DNA from: Mycolicibacterium novocastrense
GTDB lineage: Bacteria > Actinomycetota > Actinomycetes > Mycobacteriales > Mycobacteriaceae
Length of the DNA: 50,353 nucleotides
Reading direction: 5' to 3'
NCBI RefSeq assembly: GCF_001570485.1
Contig: NZ_BCTA01000062.1
Span: forward strand, 1 to 50,353
Shown piece after piece: positions 8,248 through 15,238 of the stretch. The notes beneath the pieces were generated by a model that searched no databases, had not been told where the DNA came from, and saw only the letters and a program-made list of their open reading frames with translations. Positions within the stretch are counted from its first letter, which is position 1; every line of letters begins with the position of its first letter. The translations under genes were made by a program, and so were the position numbers.

Positions 8248-9980
8248 TCCGGGGTTTTCTGCAGATCCTCGGCCCGCAGCGCGGCCGGATGTTCAGCTTC
8301 CTGTCGGTGGTGACCGTCTACGGCGTCGTGCACGGCCTGGTGATGCTGCTCCTGGTGCCGGTGACCGTGTCGCTGTTCGAGGGCGACTACGCCGCCACCG
8401 GCCGCTGGCTGGGCTTGATGGCGATCACCGTGCTGGTCGCGTCGGTGCTCAGCTACGTCCAAGCCAAACTGGCGATCCGCATGGCGCTGACCACGATGCG
8501 GCTGCTGCACCACCGGCTGGGCGATCACATGGTGACCCTGCCGCTGGGCTGGTTCAGCCGCGAGAAGGTCGGCAAGGTGTCCCAGATCGCGGTCAAGGGA
8601 ACGGTTTTCGTCGGCACCAGCGGCGGCAACCTGGTCACGCCGCTGGTGGTCAACACCGTCAGCGCGCTCACCGTGGTGGTCGGTCTGTTCTACTTCGACT
8701 GGCGGATCGGGGTCGTCGCGCTGGCCGGCGGTGTGCTGCTGGTGGTGTGCGGGCGGTTCGCCTCCCGGCTGATCGCCGGCGCCGAGGTGCGCACCCACGA
8801 CGCGGCGATCGAGGTCAACAACCGGGTGATCGAGTTCGCGCGGTACCAGCCCGTGTTGCGGGCCTTCGGACGCACGGGGGCCGACTACACACCGCTCGGC
8901 GACGCGCTGCAGATTCAGCATCGCGCCGGACGCGCCGCCCTGTGGCAGTCGGTGACCGGACTGCTGCTGAACGGCGTTGCCGTGCAGGCGGTTTTCTCGG
9001 CGCTGATCGCCGCGGGGGTGTGGATCGCGGTACAAGGCGACATCAACCCCGTCACGCTCGTGGCCATCCTCGGGCTCGCCGCCCGGTTCGCCTCACCGCT
9101 GTCGCAGCTGGCCGAACTCGGGTCCGCGGTCAGGCTGGCAACCGGGGAGCTCGGGCGCATCACCTCGATCCTGGACACCCCGTCCTTGGCCGAGCCGCCC
9201 GCCGCAAGTGCGCTTCCGACACCCGGACGAGTCGAGCTCGACCGCGTCGCGTTCGGCTACTCGGGCCGCAAGGTGCTCACGGACGTGAGTTTCGTCGCCG
9301 AACCGGGCACCATGACCGCGCTGGTCGGCCCGTCGGGCTCGGGTAAGTCGACGATCACCCGGCTGATCGCGCGCTTCTACGACGTCGACGGCGGCGTGGT
9401 CCGGGTGGGCGGCGTGGACGTGCGCGACCAGCTGACCGCGGACCTGATGGCGCAATTGTCGCTGGTCTTCCAGGACGTGTACCTGTTCGACGACACGCTG
9501 TGGGAGAACATCCGCATCGGTCGGCCCGACGCCGACGATGCCGCCATCGTCGAGGCGGCTCGCACGGCGGGCCTGTTGTCGGTCGTGGAGCGATTGCCCG
9601 ACGGCTGGCAGACCCGAGTCGGTGAAGGCGGTTCGGCGCTCTCGGGCGGCGAACGGCAGCGGGTGTCGATCGCCCGGGCGCTGGTCAAGAATGCGCCCAT
9701 CGTGTTGTTCGACGAGGCGACCAGCGCGCTGGACCCCGAAAACGAACATCACGTCGCCGAGTCCATCCGGACGCTGGCGCAACACAGCACCGTCATCGTG
9801 ATCGCACACAAGCTGTCCACGGTCACCGCCGCCGACAACATCGTGGTGCTCTCCGCCGACGGTGCGGTCGAGGACCAGGGCAGCCATGCCGAGTTGATGG
9901 AGCGCGGCGGCCAGTACGCGCAGTTCTGGAACCAACGTGTGGCCGCGAGCGGTTGGGTGATGGCCGCGGCGGAAGGATAG
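8244..9980 (+). CDS. ABC exporter half-transporter, TMD-NBD, second of pair
   Basis: A 578-residue partner of the preceding gene. The membrane domain spans about residues 15-300. The nucleotide-binding domain has Walker A GPSGSGKST near 362, a canonical LSGGERQR signature near 465, Walker B IVLFDEATSALDPE near 485 and H-loop IAHKL. ATG 8244 overlaps the previous stop and is preceded by GGGAGGTGG; the longer open frame lies inside the upstream gene. Both halves carry the conserved LPLGWF coupling region before the first intracellular loop. It is similar in size and layout to IrtB. As in many heterodimers the two signature motifs differ, which suggests unequal ATP sites (inference). Confidence 0.9.
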   Translation: MIRGFLQILGPQRGRMFSFLSVVTVYGVVHGLVMLLLVPVTVSLFEGDYAATGRWLGLMAITVLVASVLSYVQAKLAIRMALTTMRLLHHRLGDHMVTLPLGWFSREKVGKVSQIAVKGTVFVGTSGGNLVTPLVVNTVSALTVVVGLFYFDWRIGVVALAGGVLLVVCGRFASRLIAGAEVRTHDAAIEVNNRVIEFARYQPVLRAFGRTGADYTPLGDALQIQHRAGRAALWQSVTGLLLNGVAVQAVFSALIAAGVWIAVQGDINPVTLVAILGLAARFASPLSQLAELGSAVRLATGELGRITSILDTPSLAEPPAASALPTPGRVELDRVAFGYSGRKVLTDVSFVAEPGTMTALVGPSGSGKSTITRLIARFYDVDGGVVRVGGVDVRDQLTADLMAQLSLVFQDVYLFDDTLWENIRIGRPDADDAAIVEAARTAGLLSVVERLPDGWQTRVGEGGSALSGGERQRVSIARALVKNAPIVLFDEATSALDPENEHHVAESIRTLAQHSTVIVIAHKLSTVTAADNIVVLSADGAVEDQGSHAELMERGGQYAQFWNQRVAASGWVMAAAEG

Positions 9981-9981
9981 C

Positions 9982-10062
9982 CGCGTTCGCGCACGTCGCG
10001 GCCGGTACCGCTACGCGAAGCAGCGAACGCGACGGGACGAGGATGCCCCTTGGTGGAGGGGC
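9982..10062 (+). terminator. two tandem hairpins after the ABC operon
   Basis: A perfect 9-base inverted repeat (CGCGTTCGC 9982-9990 and GCGAACGCG 10023-10031) is followed by a second hairpin (GCCCCT 10045-10050, 6-base loop, AGGGGC 10057-10062). No T-tract is present. They sit between the ABC stop and the next iron-type promoter, so a terminator or mRNA 3' end barrier is the simplest reading. Confidence 0.45.
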
Positions 10063-10084
10063 GACGTAGGCGTGTCCGGGTCGC

Positions 10085-10103
10085 GAAGGATAGGGTAACC
10101 TCA
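10085..10103. promoter_or_regulatory. IdeR box and -10 of the mbtT-mbtG operon
   Basis: The 19-mer GAAGGATAGGGTAACCTCA matches 14 of 19 positions of the IdeR consensus and contains TAGGGT (10091-10096), which fits a -10 element as in the ABC promoter. This makes the downstream operon a separate iron-regulated transcription unit from mbtB. Confidence 0.65.
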
Positions 10104-10111
10104 CTTCCGAT

Positions 10112-10132
10112 TTAGGACAGCCTGCGCGCTAA
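10112..10132. promoter_or_regulatory. second, imperfect IdeR-like element
   Basis: TTAGGACAGCCTG followed by CGCGCTAA resembles the mbtB box TTAGGGCAGCCTG-TACTAA, but the second half-site is displaced by two bases. In strict register it matches only 11 of 19 consensus positions. It is followed by CGGAGGA, as at mbtB. It may be a weak secondary site or a relic. Confidence 0.4.
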
Positions 10133-10148
10133 TCACACGGAGGAATTC

Positions 10149-10235
10149 ATGAGTGTTTTCACCGCGGAACCGCAGGCCCGCTCAGCCCATCTGCTGAGCC
10201 TTCGCCGCCGCCCCGACGCGTCTGAAACGCGATGA
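10149..10235 (+). CDS. 28-codon leader ORF coupled to mbtT
   Basis: An ATG at 10149 with a strong ribosome site (GGAGG at 10139-10143, 5 bases upstream) opens a 28-codon frame that begins MSVFTAEPQAR and ends with an arginine-rich tail (LRRRPDASETR). It ends in TGA overlapping the mbtT ATG as ATGA. The mbtT start has no ribosome site of its own, so translation of this ORF probably delivers ribosomes to mbtT. I do not recognise the peptide. It could be purely a coupling device, or a regulatory leader under the two IdeR-like elements just upstream. Confidence 0.6.
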   Translation: MSVFTAEPQARSAHLLSLRRRPDASETR

Positions 10236-10978
10236 TCGACGAACGGAGCCAGCTGACCTTCGCGCCCTGGATCAAACGTTCGGCGGGGCAGTCCTCAGAC
10301 GGCGCAACCGTCATCTTCCCTCACGCCGGCGGTGCGGCGGCGGCCTACCGGGCATTCGCCTCGGCGTTGGCCCGCACCGGCGACGACGCGTACGTGGTCC
10401 AGTACCCGCAGCGCGCGGACCGGCTGCGCCATCCCGCCCCGGAGACGGTGCAGGACCTGGCCGCCGATCTGTTCGCCGCCGGGGACTGGTCTGAGCTGGG
10501 ACCGCTGCGGTTGTTCGGCCACTGCATGGGTGCGGTGATCGCGTTCGAGTTCGGCCGCGTGGCCGAGCGCAACGGCGTTCCCGTTCGCCAGCTGTGGGTC
10601 TCGGCGAGCCAGGCGCCGTCGACCATCGCCACCTCACCGCGGCTGCCGACGGCCGAGGCGGAAGTCGTCGCCAACATGGTCGACCTCGGCGGGACCGACC
10701 CCCGCCTACTGGCCGACGAGGACTTCATCGAACTGCTCGTTCGCGCGGTGCGGGCGGACTACACGGCGTTCAACCGCTACGCGTGCGAACCCGACGTCCG
10801 TCTCGCCGCCGACATCCACACCGTCGGTGGCCGCGACGATCACCGGATAACCCCAGACATGTTGCGCGGATGGGAGACTCACACCCAAGGCGCCTTCACG
10901 CTCTCGTTGTTCGACGGCGGCCACTTCTACATCAACGACCATCTCGACGCCGTCGCGGAGTTGGTCAATGCCGGCTAG
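10232..10978 (+). CDS. mbtT: MbtT, stand-alone type II thioesterase with Cys nucleophile
   Basis: A 248-residue alpha/beta-hydrolase of the NRPS-associated thioesterase family (FPHAGGAAAAYRAF near the start, YPQRADRL after it). The nucleophile elbow reads GHCMG, so Cys98 stands where most relatives have Ser. D202 (GGRDDH) and H231 (DGGHFYI) complete the likely triad. It probably supplies the editing or transfer function that is the C-terminal domain of MbtB in M. tuberculosis. The ATG overlaps the upstream 28-codon ORF and the 3' end overlaps mbtC by 11 bases, so it is embedded in a coupled operon. The symbol follows usage for M. smegmatis as I recall it. Confidence 0.88.
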   Translation: MIDERSQLTFAPWIKRSAGQSSDGATVIFPHAGGAAAAYRAFASALARTGDDAYVVQYPQRADRLRHPAPETVQDLAADLFAAGDWSELGPLRLFGHCMGAVIAFEFGRVAERNGVPVRQLWVSASQAPSTIATSPRLPTAEAEVVANMVDLGGTDPRLLADEDFIELLVRAVRADYTAFNRYACEPDVRLAADIHTVGGRDDHRITPDMLRGWETHTQGAFTLSLFDGGHFYINDHLDAVAELVNAG

Positions 10979-12299
10979 CGCGCCCGACGGCGTCAGCGAC
11001 GATCCGATCGTCATCGTGGGGATGGCGATCGAGGCGCCGGGAGGAATCGGCACCGCCGACGACTACTGGGACCTGTTGGTCAACCGCCGCGAGGGCCTGT
11101 GCCCGTTCCCCCGTGACCGCGGCTGGCCGGTCCGCGACATCCTCGACGGCTCGGCGCGCGACGGGTTCAAGCGCATCCACGATCTCGGCGGGTTCCTTTC
11201 CGGGGCAGCCGAATTCGATCCGGAATTCTTCGGGATCTCGCCGCGGGAGGCGGTCGCGATGGACCCGCAGCAGCGGGTCGCACTTCGCGTGGCATGGCGG
11301 GCGCTGGAGAACAGCGGCATCAACCCCGACGACCTCGCGGGCCACGACGCCGGCTGCTACGTGGGCGCTTCGGTGATGGGATACGGCCCCGATCTGGCCG
11401 AATACTCCAACCTCACAGGGCATTTGATGTCCGGGACCGCGCTCGGAGTGATCTCGGGGCGCATCGCCTACACACTCGGCCTCGCCGGACCCGCGTTGAC
11501 CATCGACACCTCGTGCTCGTCGACGCTGACCGCGATCCACACCGCTTCACAGTCGCTGCGGTCGGGAGACTGCGACCTGGCGCTGGCCGGAGGCGTCTGC
11601 GTCATGGGCTCAGCCGGCTTCTTCGTCGAGTTCTCCAAACAACATGCGCTGTCCGACGACGGACACTGCCGCCCCTACAGCGCACAGGCCAGCGGCACCG
11701 TCTGGGCCGAGGGTGCGGCCATGTTCGTGCTGCAGCGCCGGTCGCGCGCGCTGCGCGACGGACGCCAGGTCCTCGCCGAGTTGCGCGCCGCCTGCCTCAA
11801 CCAGGACGGCCGCTCCGTCGGCCTGACCGCACCGAGCGGTCCGGCCCAGGCGCGGTTGTTCGCACGAGCCCTCGAACAGAGCGGACTGAGTCCGCAGGAC
11901 ATCGGGATGGTCGAGGGTCACGGCACCGGCACCCGACTCGGGGACCGCACCGAGCTGATCTCGCTCGCCGGGACCTACGGCGCCACCGAACCCGGCCAAG
12001 GTCCACTACTCGGCTCGGTGAAGTCCAACCTCGGACACACGCAGGCCGCCGCCGGGGGACTCGGGCTGGCCAAAGCCCTGGTCGCCGCCGAACACGGCGC
12101 CATCCCCGCCACCTTGCACACCGACGAGGCCAGCCGCGAAATCGACTGGGACAGCCAAGGGTTGCGGCTCGCATCGGAGCTGACGCCCTGGCCCGCCACC
12201 AACGGGGAACGGTTCGCGGCGGTCACCGCGTTCGGCATGAGCGGCACCAACGCCCATGTGATCGTGTCGATTCCGTCGACCCGACCCGAGGCGGCGTGA
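10968..12299 (+). CDS. mbtC: MbtC, ketosynthase of mycobactin PKS
   Basis: A 443-residue free-standing beta-ketoacyl synthase that catalyses decarboxylative Claisen condensation. The triad is visible: Cys183 (DTSCSS), His318 (EGHGTGT) and His357 (KSNLGH). In mycobactin assembly it works with MbtD, which supplies AT, KR and ACP, to insert the beta-hydroxybutyrate unit. This is a modular PKS split over two genes. ATG 10968 lies inside the end of mbtT with GGAG upstream, and the stop and the mbtD start share one base (TGATG). Length matches M. tuberculosis MbtC (about 444). Confidence 0.95.
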   Translation: MPASAPDGVSDDPIVIVGMAIEAPGGIGTADDYWDLLVNRREGLCPFPRDRGWPVRDILDGSARDGFKRIHDLGGFLSGAAEFDPEFFGISPREAVAMDPQQRVALRVAWRALENSGINPDDLAGHDAGCYVGASVMGYGPDLAEYSNLTGHLMSGTALGVISGRIAYTLGLAGPALTIDTSCSSTLTAIHTASQSLRSGDCDLALAGGVCVMGSAGFFVEFSKQHALSDDGHCRPYSAQASGTVWAEGAAMFVLQRRSRALRDGRQVLAELRAACLNQDGRSVGLTAPSGPAQARLFARALEQSGLSPQDIGMVEGHGTGTRLGDRTELISLAGTYGATEPGQGPLLGSVKSNLGHTQAAAGGLGLAKALVAAEHGAIPATLHTDEASREIDWDSQGLRLASELTPWPATNGERFAAVTAFGMSGTNAHVIVSIPSTRPEAA

Positions 12300-15238
12300 T
12301 GGCCACCGGTTTCCCCGACGGTCGGGTGCCCGTCGTGTTGAGCGCGCACGCCGAGGAACTGCTGGCCGCCGACGCCGAGGCGATACTGCGCTACCTCGAT
12401 CGCGGCCCCGACGTGGAGGCGGTGGCCGCGACCTTGATGCGCACCCGGCGCTTGCGCAGGCATCGCGCGGTGGTGCGCGCCGCCGACACCGCCGAACTGG
12501 CCGAAGGTCTCCGCGCGATCGCCGACCGCGGCACGCATCCGCTGGTGGCCCGCTCATCGCAATCCACCGCGCCGCGAACGGCTTTCGTCTTCCCCGGACA
12601 GGGCAACCAGTGGCCGTCCATGGGAGCGGACGCCTACCGGCGGTCCGCGGTGTACCGCATGCACGCCGACCGGTGCGCCGAGGCGTTCGTCGCCGCGGGG
12701 CAGCCGTCACCGCTGCCGTACTTGACCGCCGAGACCGACGGCGGGGCGTGGTCGCAGACACAGATCCAGTCGGCGCAGTTCACCCATGCCGTCGCGCTGG
12801 CCCAGATGTGGCGCTCGTGCGGAATCGTGCCCGACCTGGTGGTCGGACACAGCCTCGGTGAGGTCGCCGCCGCCTACGTCGCCGGAAGCATCGCGTTGCC
12901 CGACGCGGCCGCTGTGGTCATCGCGCGCGCCACGGCAGTCGAGCGCCTCGCCGGCGACTACGGCATGGCCGCGCTGGGGGTCTCACTCGCCGACGCCGAG
13001 CGGTTGATCGGGTCCACGCCGGGATGGCTCGAGGTGTCGGCGGTCAACGCCGGTGCGTCGGTGGCGGTGTCGGGGGAGCGCGCCGCGATCGGCGCGCTCG
13101 TCGCGGCCGCTACCGAACAGGGTCTGTTCGCCCGCGAACTCGACGTGAACTACCCCGGACACACCAGTGCGCTGGAGCGGGTCCGCGAGGACCTGCTCGC
13201 GATGCTCCCGGACACCGAGTTCGCCGACGCCCCAGTCGAATTCATCGGCTCCACCACCGCCGATGTGGTACCCGCAGGCACCGGGTTCACCTCCTACTGG
13301 TACCAGAACCTGCGCAACACCGTGCGGTTCGACCGGGCCGTCACGACCGCGGGCCGCTGCGGTGCCACGGCATACATCGAGATGTCGGCGCATCCGGCCC
13401 TGCTGTTCGCGCTGGGGGACCTGCTGGCCGAGGAGGACCCGTTGGTCGTCGGATCGGGGCATCGCGACCTTCCGCTCATCGACTCGGTGTCGGCCAACAT
13501 CGCCACCGCCGCGGTGGGCAACCCCGAATTCCGCTGGACCGACCTGCTCGACGTCGCTGCGCAACCCCACTTGCGCGGCTTCCCGAACGCGCCGATGCGG
13601 GCAGTGCGGCTGTGGGCACAACCGCAGCCGTTGGACCCGGTCTACGGCCTGACCGTCGCCCGCGAGAAATGGGACGTCACCACCGCACGCCCGGCGGGAT
13701 CCGCACCGCGCGTGGCGGTCATCGAGCTTGCCGGCCCGCGCGGGCCGCTCGCTGCGCGACTGCGGTCGGCCCTGCAGGACAACGGGTCGGACGTGGTCGA
13801 GCCGTCCGAGGCCGAACTCGTCATCGCGGTCGCCCCCCTGCTGGACCATCCCGACGCCGAACGTGCGGCCCAGGACCTCTCCCAGCTCGTCGGCGCGGGC
13901 CTGCTCGATTATGTCGACGCACCGGGAAAGCACTGCCGCGCGGTGTGTCTGGTCACGGTCGGCGGCGAGCACGTCCAGGCACAGGAGCCGGTCGCGTTGC
14001 CGGCGCAGACCGCCCTGGCAGCGATGCACCGCAGTCTCGGCCTCGAGCGACCCGAGCAGGCGTTCAGGCATCTGGACCTGCCGTCCTGGGAGCCCGACGA
14101 CGCACTCACCGCAGCGGCGGTGGGCGCGCTTCTGTCCGGCGGCGACGAACTGGCCGTGCGCGACGATGGTCCGGGCCCAACGGTTTTCTCGCGCTCCGTC
14201 GGCGAGGCGGTGGAGCCCGCGCCGTCGTGGCTCTCGGCGCGCGGCGTGTTCGACGACGTCGTGATCACCGGCGGCAACGGTGCGGTGGGCATGCATTTCG
14301 CGCGGTACCTGGCCGCCCACGGGGCGCGCCGCATCGTGCTGCTCAGCCGTCGCGGCGTCGATGACGCAGTCAAGGCCGAAATCGCCGCGATCGCACCGGA
14401 TATCGACGTCTTCGCGCCACGCTGTGACATCACCTCCACCGAGGACGTGGCCGCCGCGGCCGAGGAGTTCGGCGGTGACGGTGCGTCCCTGCTCATCCAC
14501 GCCGCGGGCGCGGCGGCCTTCGCCGACCGCGACGCGCTCACACCGGAGACGTTCGTCGATGCGGCAGCCGCGAAGATCGGCGGGCTGGCCAGGGTGACCG
14601 AGCTTTGGCCGATGCGCGCAGACGCTCGGATCCTGGTGTGCTCCTCGGCGTCCGGAGTGTGGGGCGGGCGCGGGCACGCGGCATACTCGGCCGCCAACCG
14701 GATGCTCGACGTGATGGCGGGCCAACTGCGGGCCAAGGGCCAGCACTGCGTGGCCGCCAGGTACGGACTGTGGCGCGGTAGCGGCATCGCCGACGCATCC
14801 GAGGTGACCAAGATCGAGCGGTCCGGTCTGCTGGCGATGTCCCCGGACGCCGCCGTCGAGGCCAGCTTGCGGGACCACCGCGAGGATCCGTTGCTGTTCA
14901 GCGCCGACCAGGCCCGGCTGCGGGTGTTCCTGGAGAGCCGGACCGCCGAGCGCGCCGAGACAGCCGCGGCGACAACCGAACCCGATGCCGACACGACGAC
15001 GCTGGTCACCGCGGAGCTGGGTGCGGTGCTCAACATCGACGCGGGCTCGATCGACCTGGAGACCTCGTTGCTGGACCTGGGGGTCGACTCGCTGCTGGCT
15101 CTGGATCTGCGTAAGCGCCTGCAACGGACGACCGGACACAAGGTGTCGCTGGCAGTCCTGCTCGGCGGCATCACCGGCGGCGAACTCATCGCCGACCTCG
15201 ACAGCAAAGAACGATCAGAGAAGGTGGACAACGCGTGA
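12299..15238 (+). CDS. mbtD: MbtD, PKS with AT, KR and ACP domains
   Basis: A 979-residue polyketide synthase subunit without a KS, the partner of MbtC. It has an acyltransferase with GHSLGE (Ser185) after the FPGQGNQWPSMG entry motif, a ketoreductase with the NADPH loop GGNGAVG near 656 and catalytic Tyr796 (AAYSAAN), and an acyl carrier with LGVDS (Ser931). No dehydratase or enoylreductase is evident, which fits a beta-hydroxy product. ATG 12299 is taken because it overlaps the mbtC stop; the open frame upstream of it is a shadow of mbtC. The end overlaps mbtE as GTGA. Confidence 0.95.
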   Translation: MATGFPDGRVPVVLSAHAEELLAADAEAILRYLDRGPDVEAVAATLMRTRRLRRHRAVVRAADTAELAEGLRAIADRGTHPLVARSSQSTAPRTAFVFPGQGNQWPSMGADAYRRSAVYRMHADRCAEAFVAAGQPSPLPYLTAETDGGAWSQTQIQSAQFTHAVALAQMWRSCGIVPDLVVGHSLGEVAAAYVAGSIALPDAAAVVIARATAVERLAGDYGMAALGVSLADAERLIGSTPGWLEVSAVNAGASVAVSGERAAIGALVAAATEQGLFARELDVNYPGHTSALERVREDLLAMLPDTEFADAPVEFIGSTTADVVPAGTGFTSYWYQNLRNTVRFDRAVTTAGRCGATAYIEMSAHPALLFALGDLLAEEDPLVVGSGHRDLPLIDSVSANIATAAVGNPEFRWTDLLDVAAQPHLRGFPNAPMRAVRLWAQPQPLDPVYGLTVAREKWDVTTARPAGSAPRVAVIELAGPRGPLAARLRSALQDNGSDVVEPSEAELVIAVAPLLDHPDAERAAQDLSQLVGAGLLDYVDAPGKHCRAVCLVTVGGEHVQAQEPVALPAQTALAAMHRSLGLERPEQAFRHLDLPSWEPDDALTAAAVGALLSGGDELAVRDDGPGPTVFSRSVGEAVEPAPSWLSARGVFDDVVITGGNGAVGMHFARYLAAHGARRIVLLSRRGVDDAVKAEIAAIAPDIDVFAPRCDITSTEDVAAAAEEFGGDGASLLIHAAGAAAFADRDALTPETFVDAAAAKIGGLARVTELWPMRADARILVCSSASGVWGGRGHAAYSAANRMLDVMAGQLRAKGQHCVAARYGLWRGSGIADASEVTKIERSGLLAMSPDAAVEASLRDHREDPLLFSADQARLRVFLESRTAERAETAAATTEPDADTTTLVTAELGAVLNIDAGSIDLETSLLDLGVDSLLALDLRKRLQRTTGHKVSLAVLLGGITGGELIADLDSKERSEKVDNA

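Noticed and set aside
6421..9980. Naming the ABC pair irtA/irtB
   Set aside because: The first protein lacks the siderophore-interaction domain that defines IrtA, so only a resemblance is claimed.
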